A DNA stretch of 64,000 bases from Hofstenia miamia (GCA_004352715.1 SCFE01000027.1:587896-651895); one strand, 5' to 3'; positions 1 through 11,388 are shown, counted from the stretch's first letter. Notes: a model not told the origin generated them from the sequence alone. Numbers and translations: made by a program.

Positions 1-560
1 TTTGATATTATTGTTGTTGATGTAACCTGTAATTAATGCAAAGAAATTTTTTTATTTGTAATTTTAAGCAAATGATAATTTTAGCGTTTCCACATTTTTG
101 AAGAATTTTACTAATGACATTGTAACACATAATAAAAGAGAGAATCCACGTTAAACAGTATAATTTTACATTTTTTGTGTTTGAGATATATTTTTGCAAA
201 ACATGAATTTTTACTTGTTTGCTAATCAAACTCAATATAAATGCAATAATCAGTCTTATAATTTAAGCAGGCATTAATTTTAATGTTTACATATATTTTA
301 AAAAGAAAATTTACTATTGGCATTGTAACATATAATAAAAGAGAGGCCTTATGTTAAACATAGTTAATTTTACATATTTTAGTGAAAAAAAATATATGTA
401 TAATGTTCTAGATTTAATTACACAGGTGATGTTAATAATAGCATTTAGTATTCTATATGTTTAATTAACACATGATTAGAAAAAATCTAAAAATATTTAC
501 ATTTTTGATATATTATAAATATATGTATAATGTTCAAAGTTTTATGTAATGTCCTTGAGA
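1..560. repeat. AT-rich tandem repeats
   Basis: Long diverged units repeat here. The stretch around 108-182 (TACTAATGACATTGTAACAC and following) recurs at about 310-384 (TACTATTGGCATTGTAACAT), a period near 200 bp. The same units occur at 19860-20515 in the other arm, and looser relatives continue to 20700. Open frames inside are chance frames in AT-rich DNA; I see no gene. Confidence 0.7.
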
Positions 561-676
561 TGACATTCTTGTAATCTTAGCACCAACCAGCAGGGCTACA
601 TCATCATCTTTAATTTCACTACATATCATCTGGGGAGGTAACAGTGTTCATTGTGATCTAATTTTATTTTAATTGC

Positions 677-835
677 TCATCCATATTTAGTCTCAAGTGA
701 TCTTGCATCTTTAATATCACGCCACTCCCCAATTTGAAGCTCATTCAGGGAATTTCTTTTTCTGTTTGGATTCTCACCTACATCTTCCAGAATCTGCATC
801 AAATTTGCATGATTGTATGCTGTTTCACCGACCAT
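677..835 (-). CDS. Small gene B, left copy (unknown function)
   Basis: A 52-residue protein predicted to be identical to the right-arm copy (19548-19706). It is hydrophilic, with a polar centre (GENPNRKRNSLNEL) and no membrane segment or cysteine motif. I start it at the first ATG (residues MVGETAYNHAN); the frame is open further upstream without an ATG. A TATAAA box lies 51 bp before the ATG at 886-891. I do not recognise the family. Identity between arms while neighbouring sequence has diverged could mean constraint or gene conversion. Confidence 0.5.
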   Translation of the reverse strand: MVGETAYNHANLMQILEDVGENPNRKRNSLNELQIGEWRDIKDARSLETKYG

Positions 836-885
836 TGTATTTTTTTTAAAATCATGTAATAAATTTTTCAATAGGATACCTGAGC

Positions 886-891
886 TTTATA
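886..891 (-). promoter_or_regulatory. TATA box of gene B (left copy)
   Basis: TATAAA on the - strand inside GTGGGTATAAAGCT, 51 bp before the gene B ATG, matching the right arm. Confidence 0.5.
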
Positions 892-1354
892 CCCACTAAA
901 ATCAAGTGACCCAATCAAAATAGAGAATCAGTAAACTTTTCAAGATCTGGAAGCTAGAAGCCAATAATTTTTGAGTAGGAATGAATTTATTTTTCCACTA
1001 GATGATGCTAACAAAATACAATACCAGCTAAATTTTTTGAAAACAAATATATCAATGTATATGACTATATGAATTTACCATTTTTAGCTAGCCCATGTAA
1101 AATTTTTAGAACAAAAAGTATATAAGCAAGAATGTTATATGAATTTTGCTATGTTTTAACTTGAATTATTTATTTTTTTACTTGTTAACCTACACTAGGT
1201 TTTAGATCAAAAAAGTATTTAAGATTATGAAAAGTTGGTAATGTTGAAATGAATATCTATATGTTAGTATTTTCTTGTACTTTGTTATTTAATTAGATGT
1301 ATACATATACATGTATGTATGAAAATGATAAACACTCAACAAACTACATTTTAT
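892..1354. other. Spacer between genes B and A, no gene
   Basis: AT-rich sequence matching 19030-19490 in the other arm. No open frame of note on either strand. Confidence 0.6.
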
Positions 1355-1792
1355 TTATTTATCAACTATACACAATTCTAAATGATGTCCATGGTTGAGA
1401 GAAAGTGTTACACATTTATCTTTATCCTCTAACATTGTAAAAATTTTGCAAAATTGCAAAGTCTATTTGGAAGCTGTCTTTGTATATCTTATCAGTGTTT
1501 GCCATTAATATTTGCACTGAACAAGTGTATGTGGGAAATCATCTTTGCATACCTTTTTAGGAGTCAATATATATATGTGATTATCCTGATCAGTTCCCCA
1601 ACAAGTGTCACAAGTACATTGAGCTTGTGATAGGTGAAATTGGACTTTTAACAATTTATTGTCTGTAAGCAGGATATCCTAATAATTTACTAGTTTACTC
1701 AAATTTTTCAATATGCACAACTGGTCTTCCAATAGAGCAATTTTTTGTAGTGTGGTACCAAAACTTGATTCAAAAACTGAACTTGATTCCAT
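1355..1792 (-). pseudogene. Small gene A, left copy, broken
   Basis: Mirror copy of the intact 145-residue gene A at 18587-19024. Two lesions are visible: an in-frame TAG at 1681-1679, where the right arm has GAG, and a one-base loss near the segment encoding DDFPHTL that shifts the frame to an early stop. The start ATG (1792-1790) and the final TAA (1357-1355) are both kept. Function unknown; see the right copy. Confidence 0.65.
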
Positions 1793-2314
1793 CTCTCCAA
1801 AACAAAATTGTGAATAGTTGTTTAAAATCTATTTAGATTTATATAGACCCACGAGACTTGCTATAGGTTAATTTATAATGTCTATATAAGGTAATAATAT
1901 TAGCAAATACCATGGGTTTATTGTATGCTCAAAAAAATTTGAAAATTGTTTACAAAAGTCAAACAATGACATTTAAATTTTCAAGCATGTTAAATTTAGA
2001 TTTTTAAAAAAATCTATCACAAAGTCTTTTTGCAAATACATCCTGGTATTGTAAATCATGTGAAAATCCGACATTTTAAAAGCCTTTTAGATTTAAACTT
2101 TTCCTCATGAAAATAAACAAAAAGCATTTTTGAAAGCTTTCCCAGAGAATCTGTCAATTTGTTAAAGGGTTTCTTGTAAATCTGTCAGAAATGCATTAAT
2201 TCTATGACCCTCATAATTGGGTATCACAGTTTGGATTCCAGCCAATTGGAGCAACCTGAATTCATTCTAATTTTTAATCTCTTTGATTATAGTTTGTTTT
2301 CAACGTACTTTAAA

Positions 2315-2726
2315 ATGTCTTTCATTAATGTGTCTGATTTTCTCTCTGGCTGGAACTCTAAATATGAGCAAATCATAGAAGAAACCCTTTATAAAAGTGA
2401 CTCAGAAATTAGCTTTGATGAAACCATGTAAGACATTCTTTTGTAAAATATATTATCTAAGAAGTTTTTATTAAATTCATAAAATTATATTTTAAATTTT
2501 AATCTAGAAAAATGTGTAATATATGTTTTTGTATTAAACAAAGTTTTTAGCTTTGATAACATCCCAGAAGAAGAAGTATTGGAAAATTTCAAAGTATGGT
2601 CTCAAAATTTTGAAGGTCAAGTTGATCAGATGATGTCTAGTTACAACAACCAAACTGGATCTGGTGATCTCATCCAAACTTCAACTAAAAAAAAACCCTG
2701 ATTCTCAAAAACAATGTTTCAAATGC
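2315..2726 (+). pseudogene. Small gene C, left copy, two exons
   Basis: Exon 1 is 2315-2427 (MSFINVSDFLSGW to SDSEISFDET) and ends at a GTAAGA donor. The intron is 123 bp with a TTTTTAG acceptor at 2550. Exon 2 starts at 2551 in matching phase. It encodes a hydrophilic acidic segment (EEEVLENFKVWSQNFEG), then a polar tail. An extra A in the A-run near 2690 brings in an early TGA at 2699-2701, and the donor that ends exon 2 in the right arm (C|GTGAGT) is C|ATGAGT here. The copy is therefore probably dead. Exon content and phase agree with the right arm, which supports a real spliced gene. Function unknown. Confidence 0.6.
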
Positions 2727-3430
2727 ATGAGTACATAACATAGCATGCTTTTATTATTTTTGAAAAATTGTGTTTGCTATCTTTTACGTTTTAAAAAAAC
2801 ATGATAGAGTTTTTATGATTTAAATAATCCAATACTCTTGTCAATGTTTTTGTTTAATTTGAAAACATGGTAAACACAATTAATTGGGTGTGATTCACCA
2901 GACATTTTTTTAAAAAATTAATAAAACACATATCAAATATTAATTAGAGGTTTTCTGTTTTTACAAATTTCAAAAACAAGTTGGTTTTATTTCATTGCTG
3001 AAAATATTTCTTGTACAAGTGTCTACTTATTTTTTAAAAATTAAACATTATAGCAGTTATTTGTTAAATGCATTCTCTCTATTTAATTTTAATGATTCAT
3101 GTTAAATGTATTCTCACTATGAAATTGGTTCTCACTTATTCCAAATTTAATTTGATTGGAAGGAAATTCTTTCTCACACATTATAGATAGTGTGTGTCTC
3201 CTCATTTGCAAAATATTAAGTTAACATATTATAAGATTGTTCTCTCTCTCTGTATTTTTAAAATATTTGCATGTTCAATTAATCATTCAGTGTTGCCTCA
3301 ATACACATTTTAAATGTAATTCACGTTTTTACAGGAAGAGAGATTTACAATTATTGAATGTTTATTTTTTTACATGTAAAGTTGCATTAATATCTATTTA
3401 CATTACACTGACATTTTTTTATCTAACACC
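2727..3430. other. AT-rich flank beside the Gypsy element
   Basis: No coding frame that I trust. Almost identical to 16925-17640 in reverse complement. The continuation of gene C would be expected here, but no exon with a matching phase stands out. Confidence 0.6.
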
Positions 3431-3434
3431 CAGG

Positions 3435-4300
3435 TCAAATTTTTAGGGTGATTAGTGTATTGCATTGATAGTGGTGTAGCTGCCTCTTGGCCAAATATTG
3501 CTTTAAATGAGGGGTGATTCCAATTGTTGAGTGTACCAACGTGTTGTAGAAATATTCTATCATCTCGATCACCTCTCTCCATCTATTTCCGCCAATCCTC
3601 ATTGTTGTTACTCTTATTAATTTTATAAGAGTTCTGTTTAATCTTTCCACTGCACCATTCGCCTGTGGGTGGCATGCTGTAGTTCTTTCACTAACTATCT
3701 CTAGCATCTTAGCCATTTCCTGAAATAAGCCGCTCTTGAATTGTGGTCCCTTATCTGATATGATCGTTTCCATTGGCCTGAATCGCAATATCCATTCCTT
3801 CATTACTATTTCCACTGTGGTTTCTGCAGTTGTGTTCTTCATTGGGATCATCCTTGCGTATTTCATAAAGTTATCCACCATTACTAATAGGAATTGATAC
3901 CCCTCATTATCTTTTGATAGTTGTTCCAAGTCAATGTGGACTATTTCGTTCAGTTGTGTGGTGATTATCTTTTCCAGCGGTGCTCTCTGTGTTGGGAATC
4001 ATTGACTATTATGTAACAAACATGTTGTGCATTTGTTAATGATGTCTTTGATTACTTTTCTTACTGCTGTTGTTATGAATCATCCATTAAACATTTCTCT
4101 GTTTGCGTTATTCTTAGGTGACCTTTTTCATGTATCCGCCATATAAGATCTCTTTTGAAATACTCCAGTATGCAATCCAATTGTTTTGTCCTTCGATGTA
4201 CAGTAACCCATTTCGGTTTGTTTTCCACTTGTAGCGTTCAAAGTAGCTTGCTGTTAGTTTTGATAGTGTCACCTGGGGTTCTTTAAGTTTCCTTATTATC
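3435..4300 (-). pseudogene. Gypsy integrase, left copy
   Basis: The core frame (3929-3435) shows the catalytic triad context: an aspartate in HIDLEQ just upstream, an aspartate in IISDKGPQF and a glutamate in NGAVERLNRTL. Upstream, interrupted by stops, is the H2C2 zinc-binding part, with a His pair in IHEKGHLG and the Cys pair CTTC. Its C-terminus is longer than the right copy's (a segment with IEYFYNT and HSTIGITP follows), so the right copy has lost sequence there. It would insert the element's cDNA; here it is non-functional because of stops. Confidence 0.85.
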
Positions 4301-4499
4301 TCATTGAGGATTACATCGTCCTGTTGTTTCTCTATAATCTCCTTTTCAGAGATTTCCTCCTTTATTATGATTGGTAGTACCGTTTGACCTTTCTTGTCTA
4401 TGTTGATCTCTGGTAGCTCGTCATATTGGTTGTGTGGTAGAAACTGGAATTGCTGCTTTTATCCGTCTATCTTTTCCGCGTCTCTTTGGTACTCTGGTA

Positions 4500-5997
4500 A
4501 TGACGTCCAAAAGTCTGCATTGCTGTGTAGGGTGCCCTTCTGATGCTCTATTGTGAATGTAAATTCATTAAGATATTCTATCCATCAGGATACGATGCCT
4601 GATTTATCTCCCAAGAATTTTTTTAGCCATGCGAGGCCGCTGTTGTCAGTGCGTACTCAGAACTCTTTTCTGATCAAAAAGTGTCTGAACTTTCTGATAC
4701 TCTCAACTAGGGCTAGCATTTCCACTTTGGTGGAGCCATAATTCTCCTTGCTTGCCCGTAATTTACAGCTAAAGAATTGTATCAGTACTTCCTTCCCATT
4801 TTTCATTTGTCCTAGCATTGCTCCTATGGCGACCTTGCTTGCATCACAGTCTAATATGAATTGTTCATTATAATCTGGTGTGTTGAGTGATGGCAGTTTT
4901 GCTAGTTCCTCCTTAATGTTATCCAGTTCCTCCTGTTCCTGCCATGTCCATATAAATGGTACTGATTTTCTCATGAGTTTTGTCATTTTCACAGTTTTCC
5001 CTGCGATATTGGGGATGGATGTGCCGCAATAATTAAAGAAGCCCATTATTCTTTGGATGTCTTTCTTATTATTTGGTTTCTCTAGTTTCCATATCATCTC
5101 TCTTGCATTGTCTTTCATTGATATCCTCCCTTTCTCTATCGTTCTTCCTAGGAAGATGATTTTCTCCTTCAAGATTTCGCATTTGTTGCTGTTTATTCAG
5201 AGTCCGGCTTTTCCTAGAATTGTCAATGTTCTGTCCAATTTCTGTATATGCTCTTGTACCATATCGCTTGTTACGATTATGTCGTCTATGTATGCATTAA
5301 TACCATCTTCCATTCTATGCGTCTTATTTTTCAGAACTTTCATTATATATCTTTGGAATGTCGCTGGCGCATTGCATAGTCCAAATGCCATGTAGATCCA
5401 CTCATATCGCCCGTACAGTGTTATGAATGCTGTCTTCTCGATATTGTCTTCCTCCATTCGCACTTGCCAATAGGCCTTGCACAAGTCTAATGTTGTGAAA
5501 TATTTGTGTTTACTTGCTTCATACAACATGTCCTCTATTCTTGGTAGAGGGTAGGAATCTTTTTTCATTACTTCATTTACCTTTCAGAAGTCTATACATA
5601 GCTGGTATTTTTCTCCCTGTTTCACAAACACTGTTGGTGCTGCGTAGGGGCTCTTGTTTGGTTTTATGATTTTATTGTCTATCAATTCTTCGAGTATGCG
5701 ATTGTATTCATCTTTCATTTGTTCGGGCACTCTTCTACAGGGGAGTTTTATTGGCTTGTCTGTGGTTGTTACTATCTTGTGTTTCTCCCCCACTGCCTGC
5801 CCCACACTTATCTCTCCATAATTGAATATCCGTTTATGTTTTTCTAGCATCTCTCTTAATTGTTGCATCTCATTTTTGTTCAGGTGCTGGTAGTTCTTGC
5901 ACTCAATATCTGGGATTTTGCATTCATCATCAATTGCTTTCATCCCAATGCCCTTGAATCGGACCTTGGGAGTACTCGCGACTTGGATGGTGTTCAT
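4500..5997 (-). pseudogene. Gypsy reverse transcriptase and RNase H, left copy
   Basis: Three consecutive open segments (5997-5584, 5568-5197, 5172-4657) are separated only by single stop codons. Visible motifs are the N-terminal palm (APTVFVKQ, QLCIDF), the fingers/palm segment FTTLDLCKAYWQV, the conserved MAFGLCNAPATFQ, the catalytic YIDDIIV, and the RNase H start (FILDCDASKVAIGAMLG). This copy keeps TGG in MIWKLEKP where the right arm has TGA. The enzyme would copy element RNA to DNA; several TGA stops prevent that. Confidence 0.88.
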
Positions 5998-5999
5998 CC

Positions 6000-7003
6000 A
6001 CTCGCCTCGAATCGACCATACAAGTTGTTGGCTCCATCTTCATCTTCCAATGCTTTCCAAATCAATCTAATGTTCGATTTCACGTATTTTCCAAATATCC
6101 TAATGTGTGACTTCTTTAGGTTTACATTCCAATTTGTTGGGTTGAGAATTGAAATTTTTCCTTTCCCACTTTTTACTGCACATATGCTTGACGGCATTGA
6201 CACCCTTTTTGTGTTTATTCCCTTGTTTTCGTAGATCATTACATCGGCTGTAATTGCTTGTTCTGTTTCAATCTCATACATTTTCCATTGATGCGGCTGC
6301 AAATGTATGTCTTCATGTAATTCGAACGTGATTGTTTTGTCTCTGCCCTGTTCTTCTTCGATCTCGATCTCTTCCTTTTTGACTTTGATAGTTCTATCAG
6401 CATAATTGATAACGCACTTGTTTTTTATGAGGAAGTTGTCTCCCAAAATTATTTCGTATGGTAGCATGTTATTGTGCATATCCACTACTACTAATGATTG
6501 CTCGAATGTTGTGTTTGCCACTCTTAGCTGCACTGCTTCCAATATTCCTTTCATATCGATATATTCGCCAGATGCATTTATGAGTCTTTTGTTGCACTTG
6601 GTGAGATCCTCTCTTGTAAAACCTAACTTTGTTGCGCAGTTGCCGGAATTATTGAAGTTGCCACTCCTGTATCAATGGTTGCTTTTATCATTATTACATT
6701 AACAGATATTGTCATTGTGTTCACTGTNNNNNNNNNNNNNNNNNNNNNNNNNNNNNNNNNNNNNNNNNNNNNNACTCTTAGCTGCACTGCTTCCAATATT
6801 CCTTTCATATCGATATATTCGCCAGATGCATTTATGAGTCTTTTGTTGCACTTGGTGAGATCCTCTCTTGTGAAACCTAGCTTTGTTGCGCAGTTGTCCA
6901 TAATTATCAAAGTTGCTGCTCCCATATCAATGGTTGCTTTTATCATTATTCTGTTAACAGATATTGTCATTGTGTTCACTGTATCCATGTTTGCCATAAT
7001 CAT
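6000..7003 (-). pseudogene. Gypsy aspartic protease region, duplicated around a gap
   Basis: Contains an aspartyl-protease-like signature (ATIDTGVATSI near 6690, ATIDMGAATLI near 6930), followed by a conserved stretch with DMHNNMLPYEIILGD. The first part occurs twice, at 6519-6720 and 6774-6990, on either side of a 46-N gap, which looks like an unmerged contig overlap. It would process Gag-Pol. The frame ends at a TGA that overlaps the ATG of the RT frame (ATGA), as in the right arm. Confidence 0.7.
6728..6773. other. Assembly gap (46 N) with duplicated flanks
   Basis: The sequence after the gap (ACTCTTAGCTGCACTGCTTC) repeats the sequence at 6519. The copies differ slightly, so they may be two haplotypes. 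Confidence 0.9.
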
Positions 7004-7097
7004 TATTGCTGTGCAGTTTTTAGGAGTCGCACTCCATTTAGTTTTCCTGAATCTTCATCAGTTTGGGGTTCTTTGTTTATTTCCCCCTCTGATTCTA

Positions 7098-8175
7098 TTA
7101 AATCTTCGTTTTTTCCTGTTTGTCTGTTTTGTACGTTTTCATTGTGTTCTTTGGTTTAATGTTGCTCCTCCACGTTGGTGTTTCTCTGTGCCATGCTGCT
7201 TTCTTGTTTATCCTCACATTTTTCTCAATTGTAGCTCTTATGTCCACTGCCTTTCTAATCATCTTCTCTAGTTTATCGTCTACATCACACTTGATTTCAA
7301 ATTGTGCCCTTATGTTGTCGGGCATCCCTTTGCAAATGTGTGAAAAGAGATCGTATTTAGAATATTGGTTCTCTCTTGAGCTGAGTGTGACCAGCCTCTC
7401 GACCTGTTGTATGTCATCTGTCTTCTTCATCTTTGTTCCATTTAGAATTATTCTGTATTGATTCTTGAAACTTTTGTTTCTGTAGTATTCTATGAAGTCA
7501 CCAATTAACAAATCGTAGTCTGTTTTTGTTTCTGGGTCTAACAGCAGGTAGTGCTGTGCTGACACTCCCATTAGATATAGGAGGAATCTTGCTGCTGCTG
7601 AGTGTTGGCTCACCTTTCTTTCTGCCATCGTCAACTCAAACATCTGGAGCCATTCCCTGAACTTTGGGTTGTAACCATCCACTCTGCCATTAAATTTTGG
7701 TAATGTTTCTTTACAAGGGATCATGTTGTTTCCCACTTCCTGGTTTAATATTGAGTTACTGTATTTAGGTTTCATGTTTTTTGTAGTCCCTTCTTCTTTT
7801 CGCAATTGTGTGGTTATCGCCTTTGTGATCTCATCAATGAATTTCTTCTTTTCCGCATCATTTTCGTCTTCCAAAGAATCTTCCAATAGGTGATCCTGGA
7901 TTGGCGAAGCTTGTAGTTCACGTTCTTTTCTACTTATGAACTGAAAGTTGTGGGACTGTATTCTATCTTGTTCTTCTTTGGTCAGCTGCAATAACCTCAA
8001 TTTGTCTTTTAGTTGAGCTATTTCCTCCTGCCTCAGATCTTTATTGTCAAGTAGTCGTCTATTCTCTACTTCCAGCAAGTCCTGTTGTAATTGTGCTGGC
8101 TGTTCATTTTTGCTTGTTTTGAGTCGAGTTACTTTACTCTTAAGTTGTGATATCTCTGCAGCTTGTATATCATTG
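7098..8175 (-). pseudogene. Gypsy gag, left copy, partial
   Basis: The frame opens from the 8176-9175 gap and is uninterrupted to 7098. The first part is a coiled coil rich in Leu, Gln, Lys and Glu (LRQEEIAQLKDKLRLLQL). A capsid-like region follows (LPKFNGRVDGYNPKFREWLQ, AERKVSQHSAAARFLLYL), typical of retrotransposon Gag in this position. A basic tail follows; I see no CCHC knuckle. The N-terminus is lost in the gap. Unlike gag copy 2 it has CGA at 7802-7800, where copy 2 has TGA. It would form the particle that packages element RNA. Confidence 0.75.
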
Positions 8176-9175
8176 NNNNNNNNNNNNNNNNNNNNNNNNN
8201 NNNNNNNNNNNNNNNNNNNNNNNNNNNNNNNNNNNNNNNNNNNNNNNNNNNNNNNNNNNNNNNNNNNNNNNNNNNNNNNNNNNNNNNNNNNNNNNNNNNN
8301 NNNNNNNNNNNNNNNNNNNNNNNNNNNNNNNNNNNNNNNNNNNNNNNNNNNNNNNNNNNNNNNNNNNNNNNNNNNNNNNNNNNNNNNNNNNNNNNNNNNN
8401 NNNNNNNNNNNNNNNNNNNNNNNNNNNNNNNNNNNNNNNNNNNNNNNNNNNNNNNNNNNNNNNNNNNNNNNNNNNNNNNNNNNNNNNNNNNNNNNNNNNN
8501 NNNNNNNNNNNNNNNNNNNNNNNNNNNNNNNNNNNNNNNNNNNNNNNNNNNNNNNNNNNNNNNNNNNNNNNNNNNNNNNNNNNNNNNNNNNNNNNNNNNN
8601 NNNNNNNNNNNNNNNNNNNNNNNNNNNNNNNNNNNNNNNNNNNNNNNNNNNNNNNNNNNNNNNNNNNNNNNNNNNNNNNNNNNNNNNNNNNNNNNNNNNN
8701 NNNNNNNNNNNNNNNNNNNNNNNNNNNNNNNNNNNNNNNNNNNNNNNNNNNNNNNNNNNNNNNNNNNNNNNNNNNNNNNNNNNNNNNNNNNNNNNNNNNN
8801 NNNNNNNNNNNNNNNNNNNNNNNNNNNNNNNNNNNNNNNNNNNNNNNNNNNNNNNNNNNNNNNNNNNNNNNNNNNNNNNNNNNNNNNNNNNNNNNNNNNN
8901 NNNNNNNNNNNNNNNNNNNNNNNNNNNNNNNNNNNNNNNNNNNNNNNNNNNNNNNNNNNNNNNNNNNNNNNNNNNNNNNNNNNNNNNNNNNNNNNNNNNN
9001 NNNNNNNNNNNNNNNNNNNNNNNNNNNNNNNNNNNNNNNNNNNNNNNNNNNNNNNNNNNNNNNNNNNNNNNNNNNNNNNNNNNNNNNNNNNNNNNNNNNN
9101 NNNNNNNNNNNNNNNNNNNNNNNNNNNNNNNNNNNNNNNNNNNNNNNNNNNNNNNNNNNNNNNNNNNNNNNNNNN
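8176..9175. other. Assembly gap (1000 N)
   Basis: A run of exactly 1000 N, so probably a gap of unknown size. It lies between gag and a Polinton-like terminal repeat. Confidence 0.95.
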
Positions 9176-9255
9176 ACAGGCGCAGGTGGTGGGGTTGTGC
9201 ATAGATCATCTATTAGACTGCTCAATGAGCTGGATGCTAGCGTTTCAACAGACAT
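9176..9255 (-). pseudogene. Gene E, copy a, 5' fragment
   Basis: Start ATG at 9255-9253. Twenty-six codons are visible (MSVETLASSSLSSLIDDLC, then a Pro-rich run) before the gap cuts the gene. It matches the N-terminus of gene E at 22634 and 28330. Confidence 0.6.
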
Positions 9256-9397
9256 TGCCAAAAGTGAGAGATGAAATTGCATAAGAGAAAAATAATGATT
9301 TTATCTGATGAAATGAGGTGAATATATAGATTGACCAGCCAATGGAAATACAATAATTATTGGTTGGAAAAAGTGTGATATGATAAATGTGTTAATG

Positions 9398-9760
9398 AGG
9401 AATTTTGACAAAAAGTGAAATGTGGTTTTTTTAATGTTCCCGAAATAACAGGATAAACACTGAACTTGTGTAATCATTAGAAATCATGGAAAATGGATCA
9501 ACAAAATGTAATGTGTGTTAAGGAATTTTGACAAAAACGAAAAATGGTTTTTTGAAAGTTCACAAATTACATTGTAAACATTGTATGTGTGTAATCATTA
9601 GAAATCATGGAAAATGGATCAACAAAATGTAATGTGTGTTAAGGAATTTTGACAAAAGCAAAATGTGGTTTTTTGAAGGTTTCCCAAATTACACTGTACA
9701 TGCAATCATCCGAACTCATGGAAAAAACAATAACGAGGTATATATTAACGAGATGTAATG
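9398..9760. repeat. Three direct repeats of about 120 bp
   Basis: The phrase AAGGAATTTTGACAAAA recurs near 9400, 9520 and 9640. Each is followed by a T-run, a GTTCCCAAAT-like phrase and GTGTAATCATTAGAAATCAT. The same unit is present in the other terminal regions. Confidence 0.8.
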
Positions 9761-9996
9761 TATGCAAACAATTGTGATATTAACAAAATGAAATTAGTCA
9801 TACCAAAACAGTGTAAACTAAATTGTTGGCCCTAACATGAATCACCATAAAATCAATTAAAAAAGTATTGCAAACCAATTAGCACCTGTCAGAAATCCAT
9901 TACCACCTGTAAAAAAATGCATTAGTGAGCTGTCAATCAACATTTGTTAAGTAGATGAGTCAGCACTTAAACAAGTCTCTGATATTCACTAACTGT

Positions 9997-10076
9997 CACG
10001 TGACACGTGACGTCATAAGCTCTCGGCCAATCAGAATAGGTGTTATGAACCCAGCTCTTGACCAATAAGAATCGTT
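9997..10076. promoter_or_regulatory. Cluster of E-boxes, CRE and CCAAT boxes
   Basis: Two CACGTG E-boxes (9997-10002 and 10004-10009) run into a perfect TGACGTCA CRE (10008-10015), followed by CCAAT at 10027-10031 and 10072-10076. This density in an AT-rich region suggests a promoter or enhancer. No gene that it would drive can be seen; both sides soon reach gaps. Confidence 0.45.
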
Positions 10077-10388
10077 TTTTTGCGATCTCATGGTACCCCC
10101 CTTTACTATTGCATCACTTAGATCAATAAATAAAATGTTTGCATAATTAAGGTGGTTCATGATAAAAGCATGAAAGAATTGAATAATTGCACAAGGTGGT
10201 AACTGCTTAACTACCAGTGTCATACCATTTATACCTATAGCAAATTTTCTAACTGTTATTTTAATGTGAGTGTTGATTTTTAACTTTCAGTCAAAGTCTA
10301 TGCCTAAGTACATGTACTTGAAAGTGTCTACAATATGTACATTAACATTATTTATTTTCAAGTCACTTTGAATTAACAGTTACCCTTA
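10077..10388. other. No gene seen
   Basis: AT-rich sequence up to the next gap. The open frame over it on the - strand has no coding character. Confidence 0.5.
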
Positions 10389-11388
10389 NNNNNNNNNNNN
10401 NNNNNNNNNNNNNNNNNNNNNNNNNNNNNNNNNNNNNNNNNNNNNNNNNNNNNNNNNNNNNNNNNNNNNNNNNNNNNNNNNNNNNNNNNNNNNNNNNNNN
10501 NNNNNNNNNNNNNNNNNNNNNNNNNNNNNNNNNNNNNNNNNNNNNNNNNNNNNNNNNNNNNNNNNNNNNNNNNNNNNNNNNNNNNNNNNNNNNNNNNNNN
10601 NNNNNNNNNNNNNNNNNNNNNNNNNNNNNNNNNNNNNNNNNNNNNNNNNNNNNNNNNNNNNNNNNNNNNNNNNNNNNNNNNNNNNNNNNNNNNNNNNNNN
10701 NNNNNNNNNNNNNNNNNNNNNNNNNNNNNNNNNNNNNNNNNNNNNNNNNNNNNNNNNNNNNNNNNNNNNNNNNNNNNNNNNNNNNNNNNNNNNNNNNNNN
10801 NNNNNNNNNNNNNNNNNNNNNNNNNNNNNNNNNNNNNNNNNNNNNNNNNNNNNNNNNNNNNNNNNNNNNNNNNNNNNNNNNNNNNNNNNNNNNNNNNNNN
10901 NNNNNNNNNNNNNNNNNNNNNNNNNNNNNNNNNNNNNNNNNNNNNNNNNNNNNNNNNNNNNNNNNNNNNNNNNNNNNNNNNNNNNNNNNNNNNNNNNNNN
11001 NNNNNNNNNNNNNNNNNNNNNNNNNNNNNNNNNNNNNNNNNNNNNNNNNNNNNNNNNNNNNNNNNNNNNNNNNNNNNNNNNNNNNNNNNNNNNNNNNNNN
11101 NNNNNNNNNNNNNNNNNNNNNNNNNNNNNNNNNNNNNNNNNNNNNNNNNNNNNNNNNNNNNNNNNNNNNNNNNNNNNNNNNNNNNNNNNNNNNNNNNNNN
11201 NNNNNNNNNNNNNNNNNNNNNNNNNNNNNNNNNNNNNNNNNNNNNNNNNNNNNNNNNNNNNNNNNNNNNNNNNNNNNNNNNNNNNNNNNNNNNNNNNNNN
11301 NNNNNNNNNNNNNNNNNNNNNNNNNNNNNNNNNNNNNNNNNNNNNNNNNNNNNNNNNNNNNNNNNNNNNNNNNNNNNNNNNNNNNNNN
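10389..11388. other. Assembly gap (1000 N)
   Basis: Exactly 1000 N. It lies near the geometric centre of the large inverted repeat (about 10258). Confidence 0.95.

Larger units (their letters stand above)
1..6708. repeat. Large inverted repeat IR1, left arm
   Basis: This segment is the reverse complement of 13676-20515: base 1 pairs with about 20515 and base 6708 with 13676. Every recognisable unit (gene B, gene A, gene C, the Gypsy integrase, RT and protease) occurs in mirror order in the other arm. Identity is patchy: the Gypsy part and gene B are almost identical, whereas the gene A and gene C stretches have many substitutions and small indels. The arm reaches the window edge, so its true outer end is not visible. 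Confidence 0.95.
3431..8175 (-). mobile_element. Ty3/Gypsy retrotransposon, left copy, decayed
   Basis: On the - strand the order is gag (8175-7098), aspartic protease (about 7003-6000), reverse transcriptase and RNase H (5997-4500), then H2C2 and integrase core (about 4300-3435). This is the Ty3/Gypsy order, with integrase last. No LTR, primer-binding site or polypurine tract could be recognised at either end; the gag side runs into a 1000-N gap. The frames carry repeated TGA stops shared with the right-arm copy, so they predate the duplication. Confidence 0.85.
9176..9990. repeat. Polinton-like terminal region, copy a
   Basis: Same orientation as 22434-23340 and reverse of 27632-28460. It holds the start of gene E, its TATA box, then three direct repeats of about 120 bp. 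Its outer end reads GTGAGCTGTCAATCAAC, as in copy b, and differs from the 27632-36309 element, so at least two terminal subtypes exist. Confidence 0.75.

Noticed and set aside
3430-8175. LTRs for the Gypsy element
   Set aside because: No direct repeat beginning TG and ending CA was seen around the coding part; a GGTGGAGGATGTTACA phrase near 12660 on the - strand looks like a polypurine/LTR junction but has no partner.
8044-9284. Long open frames crossing the 1000-N gaps (also at 10363-11589, 12586-13707, 30966-32118, 58428-59501)
   Set aside because: They are open only because N codons contain no stops. Only the parts with real sequence and motifs were used.
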